Shown here: in pieces, positions 23,281 through 35,048 of the stretch
Numbering within the stretch: the stretch's first letter is position 1
Layout of the letters: every line of letters begins with the position of its first letter
Source of the DNA: Sanderia malayensis
Taxonomy: Eukaryota; Cnidaria; Scyphozoa; Semaeostomeae; Pelagiidae
DNA length: 64,000 nt
NCBI GenBank assembly: GCA_013076295.1
Contig: RQOL01000810.1
Span: 124,001-188,000, forward strand
Reading direction: 5' to 3'
Notes under the pieces: model-generated
What the model was told of the DNA's origin: nothing
Database searches by the model: none
Seen by the model: the letters and a program-made list of their open reading frames with translations, nothing else
Translations under genes and position numbers: made by a program

Positions 23281-23357
23281 TAATAATAATAAAAATAATA
23301 ATAATAATATAATAATAATAATAATATAATAATAATGATAATAATAATAATAATAAT

Positions 23358-23452
<95 letters not shown>

Positions 23453-23475
23453 TAATAATAATAATAATAATAATG

Positions 23476-23528
<53 letters not shown>
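22451..23528. repeat. AAT-type trinucleotide microsatellite, about 1.1 kb
   Basis: Almost uninterrupted AAT/TAA repeats with scattered AAC, GAT and frame slips. Long open frames on both strands (poly-Asn, poly-Ile, poly-Leu) are by-products of the repeat. It starts about 260 bases after the oxidase stop codon and runs directly into a broken reverse transcriptase. Confidence 0.97.
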
Positions 23529-23530
<2 letters not shown>

Positions 23531-25500
23531 CCTATTCATGGACGATCTCAAGTTATTGCCAAGATTCAAGACGAAATAGATCACTAGTACAAATTTTGCA
23601 TCTTTTCAGCGAGGACATTGGGGTGCAATTCGGATTAAACAAGTGTGGTGGTTGGTATTGAAGAGAGGGAAAATTGTGAAGCAAATGGTATTGCACTTCC
23701 GAATGGGCAAATAATGAAAGAAATCGATGAAAGTGATACAAATACCTTGTATTGCAGAAATGGATAAGATCAAAGAAAAAAACACGAAAGACAAGTTTGC
23801 AAGCGAATACAAAAGGAGGTTAAGATTGGTTTTGAAATCAAAATTGAATGGTAAGAATAAGATCTTAGCAATTAACACATGGCTGTATCAGTCTTGAGGT
23901 ATGGAGCAGGTATCTTGAAATGGACAGCAAATGCGTTAAAGACATAGATAGGAAATCCAGAAAAATTATGACAATGCACGGTGCATTCACCCTAAGAGTG
24001 ATACAGACAGGTTGTATTTGATTAGAGAGAAGGGAGGGCGTGGACTGATTAGTTGCGAGGTGTTAGTTGCGTTCGAAGTGAGGAGAATAATTTGGATGGT
24101 ATGTCCGGAATTCCGTTGAGTCATTGATTCGAGGTGTAGACTTGCTAATGTGATGGACACTGAAAATGTTGTCAGTAAGGATGAGTTCAAAAGGAAATGG
24201 ATGAATGCAAAGGAACAAAAATGGAAGGAAAAAATGATGTACGGACAGTTTGTTAGAGAAATGCTAGAATCAACAGATGAAAAGAAAACATGGAAATGGT
24301 TGAGAAAAGTTGATCTTAAGATACAAACAGAGTCACTGTTGTGTGCAGCGCAAGAACAGGCTCCCCGAACAAACTATGTTAAATATCATATTAACAAATC
24401 AGCAGAATCACCACTATGTGGATGTGTGAAGAGAAGGGCGAACTGTACATCACATTGTCAGTGAGTGCAAGAGGTTGGCACAGAAAGAATATAAACGAAG
24501 GCACGACAACCTTGCGAGGATTGTGCATTGGCATTATGCAAGAAATACAATCTAGAACAGGCCTAATTTAGTGTGGTTTTCCCACATTTTGTGGTCTTGG
24601 AAATCCAAAATGTGGTCTTGGAAATTAAAAAGTGTGGATGGGGTTTGGGGTTCACCAGGAAAGTGGTAGCAATGCCACTTTCCGCAGACGTTGGACGTTT
24701 GATCAGTACTTGGAAAAAATTTTTATCTAATACCATTCCCATGACTATTTCATATTACTGTGCAGATAGAGAATTTTGAGGGTCCTAAGCCATTTATGAC
24801 CTTAGAAATGGCAAAATCTCATGAGCTTCTGGGGGCTCCGCACCCTGGACCCCTGTCAGGGCATTGCCCTGGATCCGTTTGGGGGCTTACAACAGCGCCC
24901 CAGACCCCCAGCTGTTGTGGGCAATAATCTAAAGTCACTACGTGCTGCCTGCGGCACGCAAGTTATCCAGCGTATGGCTGCAGAAAATTCTTTCCAGGAA
25001 ACCTGACAGCATTCAGGCAAGTGTGGTCTGGAAAATTTTCATAAATTAGGGCCAATCTAGAAAAGACGGAAAAATGGTATGAGCATGCCCCAGAGGGTGC
25101 AGTTGAAAATGACAGGGTAAAGCTACTATGGGACATGAATATTTCAGTGCGATCATTTAATTGAAGCAAGAAGACCGGACATAGTTGTTGTGATAAAAGG
25201 TGAAAGAAAATGCATCATCATTGACATTGCGGGCCAGGTGATAGCAGGATTAGTGACAAAGAAACGAGAAAGTGGAGAAATATCAAGATTTGAAAAGGGA
25301 AATAAAGAAGTTGTGGAACACGAGAAGCGCGATAGTTGTACCTGTGATTGTTGGTGCACTCGGAAGTATAGCGAAGAACCTGGATGAATGGCTAGAAAAA
25401 CTTGATATCACGGTGGATACAGCACTCTTACAGAAGACGATATTATTAGAAAAAGCCAGGATATAAGAAAAGTACTTGAGTACTAAAAGACAATGAACAC
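23526..25500 (+). pseudogene. Non-LTR retrotransposon relic A (reverse transcriptase from motif C to the C-terminus)
   Basis: The relic begins within the catalytic box (LFMDDLKLL) right at the end of the AAT repeat, so everything upstream in the polymerase is missing. Recognisable parts in broken frames are LVLKSKLNGKNKILAINTW, EKGGRGLISCEV, EKWYEHAPEGAVENDRVKLL and EKYQDLKREIKKLW followed by VVPVIVGALGSIAKNLDEWL. The order and spacing match the C-terminal half of a LINE protein common in anthozoan genomes. About 480 bases of unrelated sequence interrupt it at 24571-25050. Dead copy. Confidence 0.75.
24571..25050. mobile_element. Insertion in LINE relic A
   Basis: The LINE reading is lost at about 24565 and resumes at about 25055 (EKWYEHAPEG). 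Between them is locally GC-richer sequence containing CTGGGGGCTCCGCACCCTGG and AAGTGTGG-type motifs near both edges (24571 and 25020). Probably a small non-autonomous element; its ends are not sharply defined. Confidence 0.45.
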
Positions 25501-25783
25501 AAAGGACCCTTGGTCAACGGTTTTGACCCGCTTCCTTGGGATGTAAATTCGGCTATTAGAACTGCCAGTGCTTAGAGCAGAAGTATAAACTAATGATGGT
25601 GTCTCGATAAAAATACCGGTGGTAGTTGCTAAAGCATTTGACTCATTGTTAAATGCCATAGTAATATTATCAACTGTGTATACTAGTAAAAATTCGTGGA
25701 ATGTTTTTCTTGTATTTATATTGACAAGGTGAGGGTAAACCGTTCTCCTTTCATGTGTACCTCGAGTCTCTTTGCTACACATC

Positions 25784-26573
25784 CTATATCAACTTGCTCA
25801 AAAAGGGTAAGTTAGAAATAGGTCTATAGCTTTTGCATTCGTTTGGATCTAATGTTTTATTTAGTTCTTTCAGTAGAGGAACGATAATTGCCGATTTCAA
25901 ACCATCAAGGAATCCCGAATCTAGCGAGAGACTCACTAAATGTACCCAGTAGGACAGTAGAGTGTCCATGTTTCTTTCAAGGGAGTCTCTTAGCAATGTG
26001 TCGTGTGGAGAACAATTTACCTTATCGGAGATTATTACTTGTTTAGCTCTTCTTCTGTAAATAAATGAAATTTCTCAAAATATTAGATGATTGGAGACTT
26101 CGCCCAAATTAACATTTCATCATAATCAGGTGAGTCAAACGAACTTCGTATATGCTTTTAATTTACTATTGGCATTATTGATTTTGTTCTTGTAAAAGTG
26201 GGGTACCTTTAATTTAACTAATTTTGTTATCTCCAATCTTAGTTTAATGAGTTTCTCTCTGGATGAAGCTGGATGGGTCATTCGAAATGCCTTCTCTGTC
26301 TTTCGTTGTTCTCTACGAAGGTTGTGGTATTCACGGCAAACCATGTGCCGTTTTAACAACGCTTACTCTCCTGTGTACTTCAGTTTCATGGAAATTCGTT
26401 ATTTCTTGGAGTTTTGGATTGTATTCCTGCATTGCCGCCTCTATTCTTGACGTTGTGTCCATTGAGGTAAGAACCTTTTCAATGTCGCAGGTTGGTTGAG
26501 ATTGATCAATGTTTTTTATGTCACGATCGCAAATATCTTTTGTCTTTCTAGACAGGGCATATACTAAAAACAC
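25784..26573 (-). pseudogene. Non-LTR retrotransposon relic B (CR1/L2-like linker and RT start)
   Basis: Three minus-strand frames read in order. 26573-26331 is the linker after the endonuclease (VLTSMDTTSRIEAAMQEYNP). 26359-26135 is a basic segment (REYHNLRREQRKTEKAFR). 25996-25784 is the RT start: SGFLDGLKSAIIVPLLKELN, then PNECKSYRPISNLPFLSKLI. This is the usual order in CR1/L2 elements. The polymerase stops after the first motifs, so the copy is truncated. Confidence 0.75.
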
Positions 26574-27099
26574 CTCACATCCTGCCTAACGTTTGCTTTT
26601 ATTCTTGATAAGTTTTAATGATGTCTTGGACTATCAGAAACTGTCAGGTGATTTTTTGGGAAACGCCCAGCTTTCACGTGGTTGATGACGTCATAATTAG
26701 TGCAAAATTGACCTTGAATCAGCAATAACTTCTTTCATACTCACTCAATTTAAAAAATATTAACAGTTTCGTGCTCCTTGCACCAAGATCGATAACTTGA
26801 TATATAATTTAATTAATTTTAGCATGTCAGCATTTTTGGTGCTGACGTCATCGAAACATTTTCCACATAAGTAATCCCAAACTGGTTATATGAAACATAA
26901 AACGGAACAAGGATTGTTGATTTAAGGAAAATAACACTGTTTTCTTGTGAAAAATTAGTTTAAGGCATAAAATCGTTACCTGAGAAGTCACTTTTTCTTC
27001 CTCGGCGGTCGTGAAATCTTCTTTCCACTCAGAATCATATTCAACTGGCCCCAAAACTATGCTCACTTCTGAGTCAGCAAAATAATTTTGAATGATGTG

Positions 27100-28156
27100 G
27101 CATCGGGTCGTCGAGGCGTCTTTTTTGTCGCTTTGTCGGTGGGGGAACTTCTACTTTATTGTCTGACTCTCTGTCAGCGTCATTTACGTCATTTGTGACT
27201 TTCTTTTTCTGCCGACTTGATCGGATGAGGGACGAGGCAACTGGTTCCCTTTAAACCAGATAGGAGTGAATCTGCTTAGCTGTTCATTATAGGTCCAGCC
27301 ACACATTTGGTGATCAATACGCCTTACATTTGCATTTAAACTGCGTAACCACACATAACTGTGCAAGTTTGCGCGTTTGATGTCTTCGCTCAGTGATTTC
27401 GGGTCTGGTGGAATCGCAGCTGAAGATTTCGTTTTCAAGCTTGAACAATCGAATTCTTGTCTGTAGATAGGATTCCTTTGCCATGCTAGAGTACATTATG
27501 GTCTGCACAAACCTTTTGACATCATTATATGTAGCATCAGCTACATATTCTTCGGACCCAAAGCTTTGAATCAGTTCACATCAAGTTTCATCTTTCAATA
27601 CTTTTCATGACGCTTATTTTCCAATGTTAAACATGTAGGATGTTGTGTCCGAACCTGTTATTGGCATGCATTTGTGGAAGAATGTTGCAAATATCAATTT
27701 CTAGATAGTTAGCTAGCTACTTTCCAATATCGACAAACTTATGCCTGTCATACACATGAACCAAGGCTGTTCTTGGTCGCATTTTTCATGGAATTTGTTA
27801 GAAGCACAAAACATCGTATCTTTCGACACAACAACTATTGGAGTATCCCTTGAGCTGCGTGCAAAATCATTTTAGTATCCGCCTCTTCATGGTTACTTGT
27901 TTCCATTTTTTTCACGCTTGGTAATACTTGGTAATCCTAAAAGCTTGGTTTCTGCATATTATTTTCATTGGCATCTTTGAAGAAGTTGCCGCCCATGATC
28001 ACTCTTGAAGAACGCCGCAGCTAGCTTAATCAGATCTTCTTTATTTTCATTAATATTGAAAAATGATTGCCTATCATTGCCTTGAGGCATCTTTTGATTG
28101 AAGCTTTCCAAATAATTACAGTGAAAATAATGCAAATTTGGCAGTTTTAAAGACAT
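27100..28156 (-). pseudogene. Relic of a multi-exon-type transposon protein (GCDTTS family)
   Basis: Minus-strand pieces read PITGSDTTSYMFNIGK (near 27660-27610), then KESYLQTRIRLFKLENEIFS, then LSEDIKRANLHSYVWLRSL and MCGWTYNEQLSRFTPIWFKG. This order (GCDTTS-like motif, then LPP...RANLQ...W, then GW) recurs in many uncharacterised transposon-linked proteins of cnidarians. The usual Cys of GCDTTS is Ser here. Frames are interrupted. Function unknown. Confidence 0.55.
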
Positions 28157-28229
28157 GGGTCGTATTTCCGTAGGTTGTACAGTCGTGCGTCCGAGAGTCG
28201 TCGAGTTGTGGGGTCCAGCGATTAGAAAA

Positions 28230-28975
28230 ACGCATTTACGGTGATGCCTCTGGTAACCAATATGCTCTTGTCGGTAATCGTCAATGGTCAGTTGTAATTG
28301 GAGCTGACGGCACCGCGTTGTGCCACGTGTATTCTTGTCAGTTAAATACCTCTTTGCACGTTAAGTTGAATTAAAATTTTAGGTATCAAATTGGCAATTG
28401 AAAGCAAGACGTAGACAAGAGCTGTTATTGACTATCTCTACAACAAGCCTTGTCAAACCTAGGCTTGGCTTGACAAGACTTCTAGTCTGCACAAATGCAC
28501 CCACCTTGAAATATGCATACTGCATAAGACCAATGGGCGAGGATCTCTGTACTAAACGGGTCTAAAGTGTATATTGGTGACCTGTGCATAAGAATTCATG
28601 TCTGTTGTCTGTTGCACATGTATCGGCTTCCACTGTTCGATATTTTTGCTGCATTTCGTTGTGGGCAGGCATGGCATCAAACCATATGATGTTGGTATTC
28701 AGGTATTCAGTCCAAAAGAGAGGAAGGGAGTAAAATCCCCAGGTGGTAAAATCCCAAGGTAATGTTGTAGGAAAATTTAATAGTGCCTGCGTATCGAATT
28801 TCTCACCATTTCATGATAACTACATTCATTCTACACATTGATTCTCCTAATTTATCAACTGTGCTGAGACATTAATTTCACCGCTTTGTATCATCTTGGC
28901 TACCACACTTTTCTACCCAAACATCACTTCACCTAGGTCTCCCTTCTCTTTTCTAACACTTACGTAAACTTTCCA
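28230..28975 (+). repeat. Dispersed repeat, copy B
   Basis: Second copy of the repeat at 7505-7930, same orientation, with about 345 extra bases between its two blocks (28326-28704). Either this copy gained an insertion or the other lost one. Confidence 0.75.
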
Positions 28976-30239
28976 ATTTTTAGCCTTCACAATGTACATG
29001 CAATTCTGACTGCCGGAGACATCAAATTTCCCGCTACTCCAATCACAGGCTCTGAATTACTGGCAAAGAGGCCAAGCACCGACACGAGATCATTGATTCT
29101 TGGCAAGAGGTATCATATAAGCATAGAGACAGGATATAAGATAGTCTATAGTGGTAATGGTTTTTCAACTCACGGCCCAACTACCTCTTTCCCCTTCTTT
29201 TGATGATGATTAACTTTAGTGATATTTTACCATATCAAACATGCTATATTTGAGCAACAACTGCATTCTCTGCTTCTGCTGTCAGTCCACAGGGCTCATT
29301 GCTTTAAGTTATCCTCTTCAGCCTTCCCTTGTATACTTCGGTGCATTAAACACCTTCAAAGCTGCCAAAAGGATATTCATTCGATTCGAAAAATTCATTC
29401 GAAAAAAAAGCTGCATTTTTGTTGCCAGTTCAATTTATCATATATTAATACTTGTCAGTTTTTTTCTCTCTGTTTCAAAACTACCAAGAAGCAAACAAGT
29501 ATCATAGATTCCTTAGTGTTTACCTAATTGCATTCCAGGGATATGCACGGTCTTGATTTTTGCATCGACAAGGATTCAAAGTTAAGATAGGGAATTCAAT
29601 CAACAAAGTGGTCTCAGTTTGCAACCGATTGTTTTATCACTGACAAATGTAAAGAAAACCCATTTAAAATTACTTTGTAAAAGGGTATTAATGATACACT
29701 CTTTTCGTTTTATAAGAATACTCAATTTTTTGCTGAGCCTCATTCTTCTCAATTTCTTTCTATCTTGAGTCCCAGAATATTCTTAAATTATTCTTAGCGG
29801 GGCAGAAAATACGGATGTGGCAACACATTGCTGTTATTATCATCAATGTCAATGTCAAGGAGGTACTACAATAGAATATCAAAGCGAGGCTGCTCAAGAG
29901 GTCGTAGAGTCTGTGGATGATACTAAACGGTTGGCGAATGAACTCCACGACGAAATGAAAGAATCTGCACCGTCTAAAATGACACTAGAGGAGGACCGGT
30001 CTGAATTGATCGAGAGTGACGAAGATGTGATAACAAGTACGGCTCAAAATAACCAAAGCAGTTGTCGAAGAGTTAAAAAAAATGAGAGAAACTTTGTATT
30101 AACCTAACATATTAAAAACAGACACTTTCAGTTTTAGTGTGATGATATAACAACGTATTTTTGTTACTATATATCCCAGTTAAGCTTCAATGATTCTTGT
30201 TCTTTACGTGTTCAATATCTTACGGTTCCGAGCATATGG
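28976..30239. other. No gene recognised
   Basis: Short open frames only, none with recognisable domains. A 96-residue acidic frame at 29817-30107 (+) lacks homologue-like motifs and is probably chance. Confidence 0.5.
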
Positions 30240-30352
30240 CTATCTATAAAAGGGGGAACGGGGATTCAGAGAAGAGGGAGCGGGGAACACAGAAAAGTGG
30301 AAATATGATGTCAAACGGTGTCGTATAACTTCATATTCTCCCACTTTCAAAT

Positions 30353-30412
30353 CTGTAAAAGGGGAATCTATAAAAGGGGAAATCTGTAAAAGGGGAATCT
30401 GTAAAAGGGGTA
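30353..30412 (+). repeat. Minisatellite of about 15-bp units
   Basis: Four to five units of AATCTGTAAAAGGGG with small variations. Looser copies (CTATAAAAGGGGGAACGGGG) start at about 30241. Confidence 0.8.
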
Positions 30413-30525
30413 CCGTATTTCCTCTGATTAGCGCCCACCCTCTTTTAACTGCCCCCTCCAATAAGCGCCCAACCTAAAATTAAAAAGTGTGAAATAAGCG
30501 CATCACTCTATTAACCGCCCAGGGT
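30408..30525. mobile_element. Possible MITE end (AATAAGCGCCC type)
   Basis: TACCGTATTTCCTCTGATTA followed by repeated TAAGCGCCC / TAACCGCCC motifs. Sequences starting ACCGTATTTCC with such motifs are common small DNA-transposon remnants in aquatic animals. Only one end is evident. A looser relative (GGATAAGCCCCTTAATC) is at about 52010-52080. Confidence 0.4.
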
Positions 30526-32694
30526 TGTTAGAATCCTCACATTTTCACTGTTCGGTTGAAACAATTATTATCTGTCTTGCAACACTTATTTTATATCTTC
30601 AAAATAGGAACAGAACAAGAAACATTTAGGATCCAAAGTCCAAAATTGTCATACCAAATTAAGAAACTCTTAAATTAATTAACTAAAATGCTTAAGTTGT
30701 TTCATCACTGCACAAGGCATTAATCTAATTATGAAACTGCAGTATTTGTTCAAAAACGTTTATGATGAGGCGTACTGCGGCCTTTAACTAAACGTGGATC
30801 ATTTTAAATTTGATTTGTACTATTGATGTGTGCATTGGTGTGTTCTATAGACATGGCCTCTCTGATAAAAATCAAAATTCAATTGATAAATCAATCAACC
30901 AATCACTCATAATCTAATACGCAATTTTATTTTACAGGTGAGAACAAAGGAGATTAACCGCTACCCGCTACGTTATCTGTGTTCTGCATTTCTTTTGAGT
31001 TGACCATATAAGGTAAGAGTAATTAAGAACCCCCAATTTAAATACTCGCTGTTTGAACGATGTTTTCATTTTTTTCATTTGATTGAGTGAAAATTTGATT
31101 GAAACAGTTACTTTTGATTTTGATCAATGCAAAAGTTTGCTCGGATATTGGTCTTATTAATGGCAGCCTGCACCAAAAGATTTTCGCAAAGGAAATTGTG
31201 GCTTAAAATTCAATTTTTGGCTTAAAGGACACATCCCCATCGCATATGTTTGTGATTGTTTGAATGGACACTTGGCTTGTCCAAAAAAGTTGAATAAGAT
31301 CTGATTTTGTTTTCGGCACACCCGATGCACAGAAGCTAAATCGATAATGAACGTATCTGATGCATTTTGGGTTGAAATGCATAGAGCATGCGCTCAAAGC
31401 AAATAATAAACTCGAGTGAAAACGGGATGCGCTGTTAACAAGACATAATTAACAGAAAAATGTGGCAAAAAAGCCAATTATCAAGAAGCAATAACATTGT
31501 AAAGTTAAAAAAAACAAAATAATACTCACGGTTGTGGCAACAGGATTGGTAGAACCATGGATGACGGCTGCTGGAAAGTTGGAAAACATGGCAACAACGG
31601 AAGGCCCTGCGGGTGCAAGGTGATGCAAAAAAAGGCTGCAGTAATGCCAGTGTCAGCAGAACTAAGTAAACAAGTAGTAGCCAGAGCGACCAAACCTATT
31701 ATGCACCACACGTATGTCGTGAAGTATCACTGGCAGAAGGACGACGGCAACGAAAAACGAAAACGAACGAGGAAGCCAAGAAGCAGGAGTTCTGAGTTGA
31801 CAAACAACAAAACGAACAACTTCAGCATATCTTTAGATTTACTTTGTCTTTGACAACTTTGAAAACAACAATGGCAGCTTTGTACTGTCGAGCTCTGAAA
31901 ATGAGTGGTCGTATGTTCTGTAGAAAATTAATTCTTCGCCAAGGGATGAAATATGACAAAGGCTCTGAAAACAAGACTGGTCTTGTAACAGGATGGTCAT
32001 AGATGCGTGAACGCAACGCGCATCCAATAAATTCCAATACAGTCCCAATGGGAGAATCCCAAATATCCCCAGTTGCTTCTTGCATCATGTGGTAGCATAA
32101 AGCATGCTTCAGACTTCGACCACAATGGTCAATTTAACTTTTTTGGTTGTTTTTTTATTTCAAACCACTCCCAAAGGGTTGTGAAATGCATATTTTAAAA
32201 ATTGTTAAACAACTGCACAAAGATTTAGTGGAGTGACCTTTCGGGGAACTGCCATAAATTCGTTTGAAGTATGTTCAGTGAATGTCTGAGACAATACTTT
32301 CACAACATACGTAACCCTCTGTAGAGCTAAACTGCCGTTTTGTGGGAAAATTTCTGATCTTGTCAGAAAATAAATATCTTTTATTTACGTTCAGTTCTAG
32401 CTAATTTCCTTATCTTATATATTTTCATGTTGAAATTAGGAGAACCATAAAATCAGCCAGCTGGCCAAAATATCAACTCAACATGAAAAGACTTCAGTCA
32501 AAAGTTGCCTCAGCCAAACCTTAGCCATAAATAAAAGATAATGGGACATCTATTCGTTAAAAATTCTATATTCAATCATGCAATACGTAAGAGTCGGGAC
32601 ACTGTGAAAAGACAAATTTAAAAGTTAAATTATTCAGATCTTTTGTTCTTGTGTTCCAAAGGATTGACATAAAAGAAGTGCTGGGTTGCATGTT
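30526..32694. other. No gene recognised
   Basis: Small open frames on both strands around 31526-31853 and 31822-32088 have no recognisable domain and were not called. The rest is AT-rich. Confidence 0.5.
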
Positions 32695-33468
32695 AAGTGT
32701 AGCTATTAAATACAACAGGGTTATCCTTTGGTTTGAGAAAAATACAAAAGTAGGTGAAGAGGTGAAATAATATCACTAAAACAATTTAAACAAATGTCTT
32801 TACTTATGCGATGGCCAGTTTAGTATGGGTCGCTACTATTATTTTAAATATTAACTTTGCACAATCATACAAGAATATTGGAGTCATACAGAAAGGTTTG
32901 ATGAACAGCTCAAGTGCCCGGGGGGCACTCACTACATAGACATACTGGGAGGTCAGTCTGATATTTTTGGGTAAGACTTTTGCCAAAAATGATATTTTTG
33001 GGTGACAAATTTGTCCAATATGATATTTTTGGGTGCTAAAAATAGTCGAGGCTATTCTGATATTTTTTGGCATTTCAAATTAGTCAAACGTTATCCTTGA
33101 TTACAATTTTTGATATTTTTGGGCACAAGGTATTAAAAATTGATATTTTTGGGTTTTCAAGAAAATCAGTTCTGATATTTTTGGGTTTCTTGTAAAATTC
33201 TCGGACTGACCCCACCCGTATGTCTATGTACCGAGTGCATCCGCTGGTGTAAAGTGTAGCTGTTAAATACAACAGGATTATCCTTTGGTTCGAGAAAAAT
33301 ACAAAAGTAGGTGAAGGAGTGAAATAATATCACTAAAACATTTTAAATAAATGTTTTTACTTGTGCGGTGACAAGTTTAGCATGATTCGCTACTATTATT
33401 TTAAATATTAACTTTGCACAACCATACAAGATTATTGGAACCATACGGAAAGGTTTGATAAACAGCTC
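32695..33468 (+). repeat. 217-bp tandem duplication flanking a MITE
   Basis: 32695-32911 and 33252-33468 are the same 217 bases with roughly 10% substitutions (AAGTGTAGCT...AACAGCTC). The 340 bases between are the MITE at 32912-33251. Neither gaps nor length differences are apparent, so the duplication is of moderate age. Confidence 0.8.
32912..33251. mobile_element. MITE with repeated TGATATTTTTGGG motifs
   Basis: The ends are imperfect inverted copies: GGGCACTCACTACATAGACA...GGTCAGTC on the left, GACTGACC...GTATGTCTATGTACCGAGTG on the right. The core has seven GATATTTTTGGG-like motifs at irregular spacing of about 30-50 bases. Non-coding. GCCCGGGGGGCACTC-type ends are familiar from animal MITEs. 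Confidence 0.7.
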
Positions 33469-34216
33469 TTGCCTGGACATTGTCAATGGAATTGTTTCTC
33501 GGTAGACGATTGGAGTAAGAAATTAACTAGAAATCAATGTTTGAGCACCTTTGCTGATAAAATTCTGTCAACAAGTAAACATTCTGCAAATTTGAAATTA
33601 GTACTAATTAAATTTATTTGCTAGTTGTTGGTATTTGATGATTAGTTGTTGTTGATGGCAGCGAAATTCCGCGTGAACTTATTAATTATTCTTTTCCGTT
33701 CAATTAATTCACTAATGTTGATCTCCAAAATTTTCTACGTCTCTACCCTCGCACCCAAAAATTCTGTTGCCGTTAACAGTTGTATCCTTAAGCAGCAAAA
33801 ATATCGCACCAGCTACCAGCTTTTTCAAGACAGCATCCATAAATGGGCGAAGGCCACAGCAAGTAAGTTTACATCAACAATATCCAGATAGCAGGCGCGT
33901 TTAAATTAAGTACCTTTTGGGCTTTTGAGTTTATCTAAAAGTTTAAATTTAACTGAAAATTGCTTTATAATACGTTTTTGCAACAGTACTCAAAAATGAC
34001 GAGGATCTTCAAAACTCTTGTCAAATCTTATCAAAGTGAAATGAAACAAAACAACAGTAAAATCAAAATAGCTGTAAATGGTAAAATACTCAAAAGACAA
34101 CAAAACACTAAATATTAATTAATATACAGCAAATAAAATTAATTAACACTGATTTCAGCTTTCCAAAATGTTTACTTCACAAAATGTTATGGACACAGGT
34201 GATAAAACAGGTAAAG
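33469..34216. other. No gene recognised upstream of lectin paralogue 2
   Basis: A frame at 33646-33860 (+) runs up to a good donor (CAA|GTAAGT), but nothing identifies it as an exon. It could be an alternative leader of the lectin or chance. Confidence 0.35.
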
Positions 34217-34298
34217 TATAAAAGAGATGAAACCAATCCCAAAGACACCTGGACGCAGAGAACCTGAGAAATTCGTACAAAGAAGAATTATCATATTC
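34217..34298 (+). promoter_or_regulatory. Candidate TATA promoter and leader exon of lectin paralogue 2
   Basis: TATAAAAG (34217-34224) is followed about 75 bases later by a strong donor, ATTC|GTAAGT (GT at 34299). The conserved acceptor TTCACTTCTAG ends at 35025, 23 bases before the ATG. A leader exon starting near 34247 and a 727-bp 5' UTR intron are the simplest reading. Not verified by transcript data. Confidence 0.5.
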
Positions 34299-34617
34299 GT
34301 AAGTCGTTATACGCTTTTCTTATTTTTGTAAATGTTGAGTCAAAATTTGGAACCGGCTGAGTCCTATAGAGGACGGAGCTGAATAAGCACGACCAATCCT
34401 TTTTTACTGCTATTTTATAATGATATACCGAAAAACATCTCTTTGACATATAGATAATTTAATTTAAAGCAATTTACAAAGCCTTTGTATATGGCTTCAA
34501 TAATGTTCTCTATACCCTATTGAATATTTTGGACTATGCTATACTTCAACTTTGAACTTGAAACAACAAGCAACGCTAAGCTCATTTATCATCAAAACGT
34601 TATGAGCCTTATTTAGA

Positions 34618-34705
34618 GTGGCTTAACATTAGAATACTCAGTCCAGGATGAATTCAAAACGGGTTGGGTTCGAGCCCAGTTGCCGGTGCAAGCTTTCTGA
34701 CGGTC
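34618..34705 (+). repeat. tRNA-like box B, possible SINE remnant
   Basis: GGGTTCGAGCCC near 34667 matches the T-loop/box B consensus, with TGGCTTAACATTAGAATACT upstream weakly like box A. No complete cloverleaf can be drawn, so this is at best a tRNA-derived SINE remnant. It lies in the putative leader intron of lectin paralogue 2. Confidence 0.3.
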
Positions 34706-35048
34706 TCATATTGCAGATACTGAGTTCTTGAATATATTTAAAAAAAAAATGAAAGCAAAACATATTTCAGTTAAAATCACTTTAGATAGTACTTGTTGTT
34801 ATCGATGTGTTTTGACTCAAAGATAACTGTCAAAAATCATGAAAAAGTTCCCAAGTTTACAATTTTGTTAATGCAGTAAGGAGTTGACAATATTTGCAGT
34901 CTTGCTTTAGCTGATTATTCACTCCGTCAATTGTCCATAATATGTCCTTGATATCAGTAGGTGGCCAAGAAAAGCCCCTTTCCAATTAAGGAAATCACTC
35001 TATGTGATGTTATCTTCACTTCTAGGTTGAGGTGAAACTTCTCGAAAC

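Noticed and set aside
22383..23661. Long open frames of poly-Asn, poly-Ile and poly-Leu on both strands
   Set aside because: They are translations of the AAT microsatellite in different frames and not genes.
25483..25782. Minus-strand 99-residue frame downstream of LINE relic B
   Set aside because: It is not collinear with the rest of the LINE protein and has no recognisable domain.
29817..30107. 96-residue acidic plus-strand frame
   Set aside because: No domain, no neighbouring exons, and length within what chance allows.
31526..32088. Small frames on both strands (for example 31557-31853 + and 31822-32088 -)
   Set aside because: No start context, splice signals or family motifs; overlapping frames on both strands are equally good.
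33646..33860. Candidate leader exon for the lectin ending in CAA|GTAAGT
   Set aside because: The TATA-linked exon ending at 34298 is a simpler choice; nothing connects this one to the lectin.
34618..34705. A tRNA gene
   Set aside because: Only a box B-like GGGTTCGAGCCC is good; no acceptor or anticodon stem can be formed.
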